NCBI GenBank assembly: GCA_934630985.1
Contig: CAKTXO010000023.1
Location: 1-18,719, forward strand
Length of the DNA: 18,719 nucleotides
Reading direction: 5' to 3'
Origin: an uncultured Oscillospiraceae bacterium
GTDB taxonomy: Bacteria; Bacillota; Clostridia; Oscillospirales; Oscillospiraceae
Below are positions 1 through 8,733 of this stretch, piece by piece (position 1 is the stretch's first letter; each line of letters begins with the position of its first letter). The notes under the pieces were generated by a model. That model searched no databases, had not been told where the DNA came from, and was given only the letters and a program-made list of their open reading frames with translations. The position numbers and the translations under genes are program-made.

Positions 1-56
1 CAGAAAGCTGATAGCAAAGAAAGGCCAGACGGATAGCAGCGAATGATCGCGCAGGG

Positions 57-81
57 AATGTGTCCCAACTTGGGACACATT
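57..81. repeat. 25-bp perfect palindrome, copy 1
   Basis: Arms of 12 bp (AATGTGTCCCAA and its complement) flank a single central C. The core GTCCCAA-N-TTGGGAC recurs in the second palindrome at 116-142. A one-base spacer is more typical of a dimeric protein-binding site than of an RNA hairpin, although a shorter stem-loop is possible. No U-tract follows on either strand. Confidence 0.75.
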
Positions 82-115
82 ATTACTCTGCTTGTCTAAA
101 CAGGCAAAAATGGCA

Positions 116-142
116 AAATGCGTCCCAAGTTGGGACGCATTT
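116..142. repeat. 27-bp perfect palindrome, copy 2, abutting the stop codon of the 143-487 gene
   Basis: Arms of 13 bp (AAATGCGTCCCAA and its complement) surround a single central G; the core matches the palindrome at 57-81. It begins exactly where the minus-strand gene ends. On the minus strand it is followed by short T runs, so it might serve as a weak terminator for that gene. The matched pair 60 bp apart also fits operator sites. Confidence 0.75.
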
Positions 143-487
143 CTATTTGTAACGGATGGGACAATAGTGGACCAACAGATCAATAGCTCCGTTGTCCTTA
201 AATTCGCAATCAATGCCATAGTCGCCTGCGGAAAACCAAGGATAGCACTTCATAAGGGGCCGGATTGTCCGCTCGGCAAAGCTGATAATGGCATACTCCG
301 CCGGGGCATCCTCAGAAAACCACAGGTCATTGATCGTATTAAGACAGTTCTGGCAGAGGTGGCTCTGGACGGTTTCTCTGTCAATGCTGTACTGTACGCC
401 GGTGATTTGCACATGGGCTTAGCCATTATCCGGGTGCGTGTATGCGTGAGCATAGGTGTCCTCTCCGGACAGATGGTTGGTCTGCAT
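143..487 (-). pseudogene. Small conserved mobile-element protein interrupted by an in-frame TAA
   Basis: Translation from the ATG at 487, which has a good GAGGAAA ribosome binding site 8 nt upstream, gives 22 residues (MQTNHLSGEDTYAHAYTHPD...), then TAA at 419-421. The same frame then continues as AHVQITGVQYSIDRETVQSH and on to a stop at 143. Without the stop the product would be about 114 aa. The downstream part has the look of a real protein, with a CxxC pair (LCQNC) and a Cys/Tyr-rich C-terminus. A GTG at 412 could restart translation (89 aa), but no ribosome binding site precedes it. The simplest reading is a tyrosine codon (TAT/TAC) changed to TAA. I do not recognise the function; its place in the element suggests a small accessory gene of gut Firmicutes elements. 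Confidence 0.6.
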
Positions 488-594
488 AGATGTTTTCCTC
501 GGAATCAACCCAATATTAAACCGCAATAATGTAGCGTCTGCTAGAACGTGAATAGAGCGGAATCAGCGACATTGCCAAATCGACAACATTCCTC

Positions 595-623
595 TTGACA
601 ATTACGAATATATGTTCTATAAT
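595..623 (+). promoter_or_regulatory. Consensus sigma-A promoter with a LexA-like (SOS) box in the spacer
   Basis: TTGACA (595-600) and TATAAT (618-623) are both perfect consensus with a 17-bp spacer. Positions 605-618 read CGAATATATGTTCT, which differs from the Firmicutes LexA/DinR box (CGAAC-N4-GTTCG type) by one base in the left half and one at the right edge. A LexA dimer bound there would cover the polymerase site. The promoter therefore looks strong and SOS-repressed. What it drives is the structured RNA at about 630-786; no ORF starts close behind it. Confidence 0.75.
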
Positions 624-629
624 TCAAAC

Positions 630-786
630 AGGCTGAATCATCACAACTAAATAATCCCCGTACTCAAATCGCGCAAGCGGAGACAGTGATGTAACATCAT
701 TGAGCTACCAAGCACCGTAAGAGACGAACTTTCAGACAGGAGAAATCCTGCCTGTGCGGTTCGTGTCTTGCGGTGCTTTTTGTTTT
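630..786 (+). ncRNA. Candidate structured small RNA or leader from the SOS-type promoter
   Basis: Starting about 7 nt after the TATAAT box, the roughly 157 nt to the U-tract at 777-786 contain no credible ORF but several hairpins. One lies at 684-702 (CAGTGATG/CATCATTG), preceded by a small CGC-GCAA-GCG loop. A long two-tier stem follows: outer arms 711-729 and 759-777 (19 bp, two non-Watson-Crick positions) and inner arms 733-741 and 746-754 closed by a GAAA tetraloop. I do not recognise the RNA family. It may be a free small RNA or an attenuator ahead of tnpV. Confidence 0.45.
711..786 (+). terminator. Long-stem intrinsic terminator
   Basis: A 19-bp outer stem (AGCACCG... against ...CGGTGCT) encloses a second 9-bp stem with a GAAA loop. 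It is followed directly by TTTTTGTTTTT on the plus strand. It would end transcripts starting at the promoter at 595-623. Confidence 0.75.
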
Positions 787-944
787 TCAGATGCGGGGGG
801 TATGATGTGAGGTCGTGCAGCTTGACAAGTTCATACCCGCCAGAAAATGGGATATGACTTTGCGAGGATAAGAGCGAGGCAACGCTCCGGTGAGATTCCG
901 GGGTAGGAACGGCATTGGAATAGGGCGGCAAGATGGCGGTACAT

Positions 945-973
945 TTGCGAGGTGTAGAGCGTTGGCCTATAAT
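945..973 (+). promoter_or_regulatory. Probable tnpV promoter
   Basis: TTGCGA (945-950) and TATAAT (968-973) are separated by 17 bp, 38 bp before the tnpV start codon. The 787-944 stretch before it has no gene but contains short inverted repeats, such as GGGTATGA at about 797 against TCATACCC at about 822. Confidence 0.6.
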
Positions 974-1010
974 ATGCGTACCATCTGAAAACCAAACAGG
1001 AGGGACACAT

Positions 1011-1355
1011 ATGGAAATCACCTATACGCTCGTCGGGGACTACTATCTTCCAAATCTGGCTGCACCGGAAAGCCCCAAGGTAGGCCGCTGGGGAATGCTG
1101 CGCTTCAACTATCTAAGGAAGCATCAGGAGGCACTTTATGCCATCATGTTTATTGAGAACACGCTGAACTCCCATCTGGAAGAAATTGACCGTCAGGCGC
1201 AGGAAATGGAACAGCAGCTTATTTCTCAGCTGGCACAGCAGGAGGGCGTTACGGAACAGCTGAAAGCGGAGAATCAAATGGAATGGGTTGCCCGGATGAG
1301 CAACATTCGGAATCGAGCAGATGAAATTATGTTGAATGAACTGATTTATGCCTAG
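1011..1355 (+). CDS. tnpV: TnpV family transposon-encoded protein
   Basis: A 114-aa protein matching the TnpV family first named in the clostridial mobilizable transposon Tn4451. Its role is not established. Recognisable features are the N-terminal YTLVGDYYLPNL, the RWGMLRFNYLRKHQEALY segment, a long helical middle (EEIDRQAQEMEQQLISQ) and the highly typical C-terminal stretch REG/QEGVTEQLKAENQMEWV...NIRNRADEIMLNELIYA. The ATG at 1011 was chosen because AGGAGGG lies 8 nt upstream. It stands alone between its own promoter (945-973) and a strong terminator (1371-1420). The family is common as a cargo or accessory gene of serine-recombinase elements in Firmicutes. Confidence 0.85.
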   Translation: MEITYTLVGDYYLPNLAAPESPKVGRWGMLRFNYLRKHQEALYAIMFIENTLNSHLEEIDRQAQEMEQQLISQLAQQEGVTEQLKAENQMEWVARMSNIRNRADEIMLNELIYA

Positions 1356-1370
1356 AAAAAGCATATAGCA

Positions 1371-1420
1371 AAACCGCCATGGTGCGTACTGATTCTGTCA
1401 GTCGTACCGTGGCGGTTTTT
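1371..1420 (+). terminator. Intrinsic terminator after tnpV
   Basis: A 15-bp stem (AAACCGCCATGGTGCG against CGTACCGTGGCGGTTT, with G-U pairs) is followed by TTTTT. It lies 15 nt after the tnpV stop codon. Confidence 0.85.
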
Positions 1421-1425
1421 ATCAT

Positions 1426-1829
1426 TTCTCACAAAAATAATTTATTTTCAGAAATCATATTAAAAAACGGCCTGTCTCGATGGCTACATAAGTGAGGGGG
1501 AAAAATATTTTCAGGAAACACACTAACAAAACATCATTTTTGCCGCAATAAGTGAAGGGATAATATCTCACGGTGCTTCGTCGAATTTCACAAAAATAAA
1601 TTGTTTCCTGAAACATGTAAAAAATTGGCCTGTTTTATGGACTCAATATATGAGGGGATTTGTGCAGGCTTTATGAAATTGCAAAAATCTTGAGAAACAC
1701 CTTTACTTTTGCCCATTCTGGATGCCTACCACTTGAGGGGGATTTTGGGCAACTTGCACGAAAACGAAAATATTTGTTCAAAACGCTCTAACAAAACCTC
1801 GTTTTCGCCGCGATAGGTGAAGGGGTATT
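1426..1829 (+). repeat. Degenerate direct-repeat array upstream of parM (candidate parC/centromere)
   Basis: Five occurrences of a RTRRGTGARGGG-like motif lie at about 1486-1500, 1546-1560, 1646-1658, 1727-1742 and 1811-1825, all in the same orientation. Each is preceded by an A/T-rich stretch. Larger blocks also repeat: 1428-1500 resembles 1590-1658 (both begin CACAAAAATAA and contain GGCCTGT), and 1505-1560 resembles 1770-1825 (both contain CTAACAAAAC and GCCGCRATARGTGAAGGG). No ORF is credible here. Type II (actin-based) partition systems carry direct repeats just upstream of parM that bind ParR and double as promoter/operator, so a centromere role is the natural reading. Confidence 0.6.
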
Positions 1830-2138
1830 GCCCCTCCCCATGTACCTTGACAATTTTATACTCATTCATCTGATACATTCTCCCCCACCCGAGCCGGAAG
1901 GCCGTGCGCCATGACCATTTTATGCGAGCGACAACCACGGGCCTCCACTGCCAGATAGCAACCGGCATGGCGACGACGGCGGGACAGGACAATGATACTT
2001 CTCGAAAGAGCTGGGCGGAAGCGCAGGGGTGAAACTCCCATGGACCCGATTCGCTGTCGGGCATCAGATGAATCCAGCGCGCACGGGGGCGAGGTCAAAT
2101 AGGTACGCAAAAATCTAAATTTTGAAAGGAAAAAACAA
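1830..2138 (+). other. parM leader region, GC-rich, no convincing gene
   Basis: This 309-bp stretch lies between the repeat array and parM. It begins near an AGGGG-TATTG-CCCCT hairpin (1821-1835) and a TTGACA at 1847-1852 that may be a -35 element; no good -10 sits at the right distance. The rest is clearly more GC-rich than the repeats and contains short hairpins such as CCCGA/TCGGG near 2045. Open frames on the minus strand lack ribosome binding sites and family features. I see an untranslated leader or control region here and nothing more definite. Confidence 0.4.
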
Positions 2139-3062
2139 ATGAAAAACAAAAACGGAATTTACATCATCGGTGTTGACCATGGCTACGGCAACATCAAAAC
2201 AGCCAATTGCTGCTTCCCCACGGGAGTGGAGAGCAGCGACAAGGAACCGACCTTCAAGAATGATTTGTTGATCTACCAGGGCCGCTATTACCAGATCGGT
2301 GTTGGACACAAGGAATACGCGGCTGAAAAAGTAATGGATGAGGACTACTACATTCTGACCCTGGCGGCCATTGCCCGGGAACTGAGCAGGGAGCAGATCA
2401 CTCAGGCTAATGTGTTCTTAGCGGCGGGCCTGCCCTTGTCCTGGGTGACGAAGCAGCGAAAGGCATTCCAGGCGTATCTGCTTCAGAACAGTAATGTGGA
2501 ATTTACGTTTCGGAGAAAAGATTACCGCATCCGCATTGTAGGCGCGGCAGTTTATCCCCAGGGATTTGCCGCAATTGCGCCCATTGTAAACCACTTCACC
2601 GGAAGTAATATGCTCTGCGATATTGGTAACGGCACCATGAACATCCTGCGAACCATGGACAGCAAAGTGGATTTGCGCCAAATGTTCACGGAAAAGTATG
2701 GTGTGCAGCAGTGCGTTCTGGCCATCCAGGAGGCCCTTATGCGGGAACATCACGCCGAACTGGAGGAACAGATGATTCACAATTTCTTGCGGTACGGTAC
2801 AGTCGGTATCGACGAGGAACTGGAAAAGACCATGAAGCTGACAGCCAGCGACTATGCGAAAAAGGTATTCCGCAAACTCCGGGAGCATGGCTACGACCCC
2901 CGGATTATGAAGCTGTATGTAGTCGGCGGCGGTGGGTGCCTGCTGAAAAATTTCTTCCCTATTGCTCCTGACAAAATCATCATTAACAGCGACATTTGCG
3001 CCACGGCCAAAGGCTACGAGTACATGGCTGACGTGCAGAATGTAACGGGAGGCGTGAAATGA
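2139..3062 (+). CDS. parM: ParM/StbA-like actin-family plasmid segregation protein
   Basis: A 307-aa actin-like ATPase that would polymerise into filaments and push or pull DNA copies apart. The nucleotide-binding motifs of the actin/ParM fold are visible: phosphate-1 loop GVDHGYGNIKTA (residues 11-22), phosphate-2 DIGNGTMNIL (161-170) and the adenosine motif VVGGGGCLLKN (about 261-271). Length is normal for bacterial plasmid actins. The ATG at 2139 follows GAAAGGA at 8 nt. The next gene overlaps its stop codon (ATGA), so the two are translationally coupled, as in parMR operons. The repeat array at 1426-1829 would be its centromere/operator. ParM is usually a plasmid gene; here it sits in a recombinase-bearing integrative element, which suggests a circular stage that needs partition. 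Confidence 0.88.
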   Translation: MKNKNGIYIIGVDHGYGNIKTANCCFPTGVESSDKEPTFKNDLLIYQGRYYQIGVGHKEYAAEKVMDEDYYILTLAAIARELSREQITQANVFLAAGLPLSWVTKQRKAFQAYLLQNSNVEFTFRRKDYRIRIVGAAVYPQGFAAIAPIVNHFTGSNMLCDIGNGTMNILRTMDSKVDLRQMFTEKYGVQQCVLAIQEALMREHHAELEEQMIHNFLRYGTVGIDEELEKTMKLTASDYAKKVFRKLREHGYDPRIMKLYVVGGGGCLLKNFFPIAPDKIIINSDICATAKGYEYMADVQNVTGGVK

Positions 3063-3382
3063 GGGCCGCCAAAACCACGATACGCTTCAAGCCATCCCGT
3101 GCCGAGGATGCCCGTGCATTGGAATATTTGAGAGATAGGAAAACGGCAGGGAGTTCTTTCAGCAAATCCGTGGTGCAGGCCATTAACGACTGCCTGGATG
3201 CCCAGGAGGCGGAAAGCAGGGAGGATTCCTTCATGGGCAGATTCCGGATAATGGTTCGGGAGGAACTGAAAGGGGTGGGGAGTACAGCCTCTTTTCAGCC
3301 TGTTTCGGAGCCGTCCCAGCAGTCGCAGGAAAACGCTGAGCAAACGCTGGCGTTTTTGGATGCTTTCGACGGCATGGAATGA
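3059..3382 (+). CDS. ParR-like ribbon-helix-helix adaptor
   Basis: A 107-aa protein whose ATG overlaps the parM stop codon by 4 nt. The N-terminal 50 residues (KTTIRFKPSRAEDARALEYL...SSFSKSVVQAINDCL) have the pattern of a ribbon-helix-helix DNA-binding domain: a short basic strand followed by two amphipathic helices. The rest is hydrophilic and low in complexity (EPSQQSQENAEQ), ending in a hydrophobic/acidic tail (TLAFLDAFDGME) that could contact ParM filaments. By position and fold this should be the adaptor joining the repeats to ParM. Sequence similarity to named ParR proteins is too low to be sure by eye, so the gene symbol is left blank. Confidence 0.65.
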   Translation: MRAAKTTIRFKPSRAEDARALEYLRDRKTAGSSFSKSVVQAINDCLDAQEAESREDSFMGRFRIMVREELKGVGSTASFQPVSEPSQQSQENAEQTLAFLDAFDGME

Positions 3383-3759
3383 CAAAATGACGGCGTTTTT
3401 TCGGGGAAACGCCATCGATGTGCTAATTTCTCACTACGATGTGCCGTCGCATTTGGCGGTTTGCGGAGTCAAAATCGGACAATGTGATGGCGTATTTGCA
3501 GAAAAGCACCGTCCCAAAGCACTAGTTTTACCCGACCATAATTACACAGGGACAGATGCCTACAACAGACCTAGTGTACACTTTTTCATGCACAGTATCG
3601 TTCAGGGCAGGGCTGTTTATCACTGAATTGTGGGCAATGTGGGGGCGATTCAACATGATAGAAAAGGTTATGTCTTTAGTCTGGCAAGCATCGCCTTTTG
3701 TCCCCAAAGGCAGCTTGTCAGGGAATATCCCTGAAACCCTATGTACTTAAAGGAGGAAC
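3383..3759 (+). other. Gap before mobC: candidate oriT/regulatory region of element 1
   Basis: There are 377 bp without a credible ORF. Visible structures are a GGCGTTT/AAACGCC hairpin at about 3391-3412 right after the parR-like gene, a short palindrome AGTGTACACT at 3573-3582, and the operator-like palindrome at 3718-3734. Relaxosome genes such as mobC usually have the transfer origin just upstream, so oriT of element 1 may lie here. I cannot pick out a nic site. Confidence 0.35.
3715..3745 (+). promoter_or_regulatory. Probable mobC promoter with internal palindromic operator
   Basis: TTGTCA (3715-3720) and TATGTA (3740-3745) are spaced 19 bp. Between them lies a perfect inverted repeat TCAGGGA-ATA-TCCCTGA (3718-3734). 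AAGGAGGAAC and the mobC ATG follow at once. A site between -35 and -10 suits repression by MobC or another element regulator. Confidence 0.5.
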
Positions 3760-4107
3760 ATGAACAAAAGAATTTATGAAATAAAAGTCCGGCTGGCAGC
3801 CGATGAAATGGCCTACCTGAATCAGCTTGTCGCCGCGTCTGGATTGTCCAGAGAAACTTATTTGCGGATGCTGATTTCGGGAGTTGTCCCAAAGGAGACA
3901 CCGCCTCCTGACTTTTGGGCAATGATGCGGGAGCTTCATGCCATCGGGAACAACCTGAATCAGATTGCCATGAATGCCCATGTGCTGAACGCCATTGATG
4001 CCAAGCACTACGATGAGGGCGTTCAACTGTTCCAGGATGCAGTCCTGAAAAAAATGTCAGCTGTACTTGAGCCTGTACCAATGAAAAATGAAACCAAGGT
4101 GGATTGA
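3760..4107 (+). CDS. mobC: MobC-family relaxosome accessory protein
   Basis: A 115-aa protein of the bacterial mobilization protein (MobC) family, which binds oriT DNA and helps the relaxase open and nick it. The N-terminus (MNKRIYEIKVRLAADEMAYLNQLVAASGLSRETYLRMLISG) is a ribbon-helix-helix type domain. The segment FWAMMRELHAIGNNLNQIAMNAH carries the family's characteristic G-x-N-x-N-Q-I pattern at about residues 66-75. The ATG at 3760 follows AAAGGAGG at good spacing. In related elements a relaxase gene normally follows mobC directly; here the next gene, 27 nt on, is parB, so the relaxase seems to be lost or supplied in trans. Confidence 0.85.
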   Translation: MNKRIYEIKVRLAADEMAYLNQLVAASGLSRETYLRMLISGVVPKETPPPDFWAMMRELHAIGNNLNQIAMNAHVLNAIDAKHYDEGVQLFQDAVLKKMSAVLEPVPMKNETKVD

Positions 4108-4134
4108 AACTATCCACAGCTACTTGAGAAAGGA

Positions 4135-4980
4135 ATGATGTTTATACAAAACAAATTATGTAACCCAATCACAATCGAGATGTCCAAGCTGCATCCCTTT
4201 GAGAACCATCCCTATAAGGTTCTCAACAACGAAGAAATGGAAATACTGGCAGAGAGCATCCGAACAGAAGGTATTTTCTCACCGCTGATTGTTAGGCCCT
4301 TAGAAAACACGGACGAATATGAAGTGATCAGCGGACACCGCAGATTGCACGCAGCACAGAAAGCAGGGCTTTCCAAAGTCCCTGCCCTTGTCCATGAAAT
4401 CAGCCGGGAGGAGGCAGCCATTATGCTTGTGGACAGCAATTTGCACCGGGAGCATATTCTGCCAAGTGAAAAGGCATTTGCCTATAAGCTGAAAATGGAG
4501 GCAATGAGCCACCAGGGCACTTCTGGCCAACTTGGCCAGAGGTGGAGCCGGGAGGAAATTTCAGAGATAGACAGTGGCCGTCAGGTGCAGCGGTATATCC
4601 GTTTAACCGAGTTGATTCCCGGTATTCTTCAGATGGTGGATAATGGAAGAATTTCCCTGACATCTGCTGTGGAAATCTCCTACTTAAATCCGCAGGAGCA
4701 AGCTGACCTTCTCTACACTATGGAATCTGAGGACTGCACCCCCTCACTCTCACAGGCCAAAGAACTGCGCCGCCAGTCCCAGGCTGGGATATTGGACATG
4801 GACAGCACGTTCCAGATTCTTTCCCAGCGCAAACCCAACCAACGGGAGAGCCTCAGAATCCCTATGGAAAAGATACGCAAATTCTTCCCGAAAAGCTATT
4901 CCCAGCAGCAGATTGAAAACGCCATTGTGTCGGCCCTTCAGCGGGAAGCCAGACGTAAGGCGACCAGAGAGGAGCGGTGA
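4135..4980 (+). CDS. parB: ParB/RepB/Spo0J-family partition protein
   Basis: A 281-aa ParB-like protein. The N-terminal CTPase/ParB core is clear: SKLHPFENHPYKV, then ESIRTEGIFSPLIVRPL, the signature VISGHRRLHAAQKAGLSKVPALV (about 64-86), and DSNLHREHILPSEKAFAYKLKMEA. A helix-turn-helix follows (SREEISEIDSGRQVQRYIRLTELIP) and then a dimerisation-type C-terminus. The helix-turn-helix is about two residues shorter than the usual form between SREE and RQVQRYIRL, which may weaken DNA binding. No ParA is present. ParB homologues of this kind recur in Firmicutes integrative elements beside recombinases. Either ATG 4135 or 4138 is possible; both are tight against AAAGGA. It overlaps the ribosome binding site of the next gene. 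Confidence 0.85.
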   Translation: MMFIQNKLCNPITIEMSKLHPFENHPYKVLNNEEMEILAESIRTEGIFSPLIVRPLENTDEYEVISGHRRLHAAQKAGLSKVPALVHEISREEAAIMLVDSNLHREHILPSEKAFAYKLKMEAMSHQGTSGQLGQRWSREEISEIDSGRQVQRYIRLTELIPGILQMVDNGRISLTSAVEISYLNPQEQADLLYTMESEDCTPSLSQAKELRRQSQAGILDMDSTFQILSQRKPNQRESLRIPMEKIRKFFPKSYSQQQIENAIVSALQREARRKATREER

Positions 4981-4982
4981 GG

Positions 4983-5207
4983 ATGCAGCGTTTCTTTATT
5001 GGTCTTGGACAGCAGCAGACCTATGATTTGAACGGTGTCCATTATGAAGTTTCCAGCAGATTCATAAAAGACGAGGTTGAAAGCAAGAATACCATCCGAA
5101 GCCGTGTAGAGCGAATTTTGCAGAACCCTGTACATTTGACACTGCTCCCGGAACTTCGTACAATTGACACAGAATCTGTGCGTTCGACTGCCGGAAAGGA
5201 GTATTAA
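4983..5207 (+). CDS. Small TnpW-like transposon-encoded protein
   Basis: A 74-aa basic protein (MQRFFIGLGQQQTYDLNGVH...). The core NGVHYEVSSRF followed by a short helix with IRSRVERIL resembles the pattern of TnpW and related small proteins next to large serine recombinases (GxxxYxVxSxF...KI.RLI). The role is unknown; a recombination-directionality factor has the right size and place but this is speculation. ATG 4983 is preferred over GTG 4977 because AGAGGAG is then 8 nt away. The stop TAA (5205-5207) abuts the ATG of the recombinase, so the two are coupled. Confidence 0.6.
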   Translation: MQRFFIGLGQQQTYDLNGVHYEVSSRFIKDEVESKNTIRSRVERILQNPVHLTLLPELRTIDTESVRSTAGKEY

Positions 5208-6903
<1,696 letters not shown>

Positions 6904-6948
6904 GGTACAAAAATGAGTGTTCATAACTCAAATCCGTTATGAACACTC
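6904..6948 (-). terminator. 13-bp inverted repeat between the convergent recombinases; terminator-like on the minus strand
   Basis: GAGTGTTCATAAC (6915-6927) and its exact complement (6936-6948) flank an 8-nt loop. On the minus strand the stem is followed by ATTTTTGTACC, giving a weak intrinsic terminator for recombinase 2. No T run follows on the plus strand. The dyad also lies at the likely junction of two elements, so it could instead be part of a recombinase attachment site. Confidence 0.5.
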
Positions 6949-8435
6949 GATATGGTGCAGCAAGGCAATCCAAATCCGAACCACTTTTCACTTTTTCGGC
7001 TGCTTTCACATCAGCAAGAGATATGGTCTGACCGCCCTCCTTGAAGTTGTAGGTCAGCAAAAGTCGGTCATCATAGACATAGACAGCATTTACAAAGGTA
7101 TCTACCAGCATCTTGCGGTGGGATTCCTGTGTAACGTCTAGTTTGCGGAAGCGCTGCAGCCAGAAGGTCATAAACTCTGCGGATATTTTGGGCTTGCCCA
7201 ACTTCTCTTTCTCAATCAGAAGTTGCAAGTCCTCTTTTTCCGCCTCCAGCTTCTCCAAACGTTCCTTTGTGGAAGCGGTGCATAGGCCTTGCTCAACAGC
7301 GGCGAGCAAGTTGTTAATGCTGGTTTCGGTCTGCTTGAGCCGCTTTTCATACAAGGGAAGGGCGCTGTTCTCCTGGTCTTGGATGCGCATAAGCATAGAT
7401 ACAATGGTTTCAATGGCATCATCGTCCATAATAAAGCGCATCGTTTCATTGACAACCAGGTTCTCAATCCATTCCTTGCGGACGGCTTTCTTCTTGCAAT
7501 CCCCACGGTGCTTTTTGACGGTCACACACTTGTAATAGCGGTGAATCGTGCCATTGCGGCCTTTTCCACTCTCTCCGCACATATACGCTCCGCAGTTGCC
7601 ACAGAAGATTTTGGTGGTAAGCAGGTATTCTTCCTCGGCTTTGGCTCTTGCGGGGGCTTTCTGGTTCTTTGCCATACGCTGCTGAACTCGGTCAAACAAG
7701 TCCTTCGGAACAATGGGGGTAATGGCATCAGTCAGAACGTACTCCCGATATGCGTACTCCCCAATATAGCGGCGGTTATTGAGCAACCGCTGAATGGTGC
7801 CGTAGTTTATGGGACACCCTCGCCCATTGACGATACCGTGACTGTTCAGATAGTCCCGGATTTGGGTCATTGTTGCGCCTGCATCGTATCGCTTGAAAGC
7901 CTCTAGTACAAAGGGGGCTGTGTCGGGGTCAGGCTCCAGCCGCTGGTCTTGGGATACCCGCAGACCAAAGGGAACAGAGCCGCCATTCCAGAGGCCTTTT
8001 TCAGCGTTGATATTCTGCCCACGTTGGACTTTCTCACGCAGTTCGTTGGAGTAGTACTCGGCCATACTCTCCATAATTCTGCCCATTAACTGCCCTACAG
8101 CGTTGTCCCCGAAATCCTCGGTAATGGGAATGACCCGTACCCCGTTGTTTTTGAGGATTTGCTTGTAGGCTGCGCTGTCGGCAACATCTCGGGAGAAGCG
8201 GTCAGTTCGCAGCACCAGCACTGTATCAAACAGACGGGTCTTGCTGTCTTGAATCATCTGCTGAAAATCGGGGCGTTTGTCTGTGGTTCCAGAGATGGCC
8301 TTGTCTATGTAGTGCTTTAAGACGGTGTAACCGTTCTGCTCGGCAAACTTGGCGCATTCCCGAATCTGGACTTCAATGGATTCCTCCCGTTGGCTAGAGG
8401 AGGAATAGCGGGCGTAGATGACGGCTTTCATACTA

Positions 8436-8705
8436 CTAATCCTTATCCCAGCGGTTTGCATCTGTCCAGCGATAATTGGGGTCTCGGTTGCGTGTGGGAT
8501 TGTTTTCCCATTCCTCTGCGGAACGTTTGCTAAGCTCTTCATTAAGACGCCTCATCTTTGGTGTAAATTTCTGTGTTCCACCATTGAACCCGTTGGCTAT
8601 CCACTGCTTTCGCTCTGCTTCAAAGGCCTCTGATAATTCTTCGTGGGAAGCAGTTTCAACCCACTTCTCAAAGCCACCTCTAAATATGTTGCTCAAAATA
8701 CCCAT
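8436..8705 (-). CDS. Small recombinase-linked protein of unknown function
   Basis: An 89-aa hydrophilic, mostly helical protein (MGILSNIFRGGFEKWVETAS...) rich in Glu, Arg and Trp, with a C-terminal NRDPNYRWTDANRWDKD. The ATG at 8705 follows GGAGGG at 8 nt. The stop is 4 nt before the recombinase ATG, so the two form an operon from the promoter at 8738-8766. I know this type only as a hypothetical gene accompanying serine recombinases. A helper or directionality factor is possible but nothing in the sequence proves it. Confidence 0.75.
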   Translation of the reverse strand: MGILSNIFRGGFEKWVETASHEELSEAFEAERKQWIANGFNGGTQKFTPKMRRLNEELSKRSAEEWENNPTRNRDPNYRWTDANRWDKD

Positions 8706-8733
8706 TTAACGCCCTCCGTGACTAAGATTCTGT

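Noticed and set aside
92..529. 145-codon plus-strand ORF over the small minus-strand gene
   Set aside because: No ribosome binding site, no family features, and it is antisense to the better-supported 143-487 gene; it also runs through the 116-142 palindrome.
1426..1829. CRISPR array
   Set aside because: The repeats are degenerate, spacing varies (60 to about 100 bp), spacers are themselves similar, and no cas genes are present.
1726..2149. Two minus-strand ORFs (112 and 95 codons) across the repeat array and parM leader
   Set aside because: They overlap the repeats and parM control region, lack ribosome binding sites and have odd composition; more likely shadows of a conserved control region.
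3360..3750. Two plus-strand ORFs between the parR-like gene and mobC
   Set aside because: No start signals or family resemblance; they cross the hairpins and the mobC operator region.
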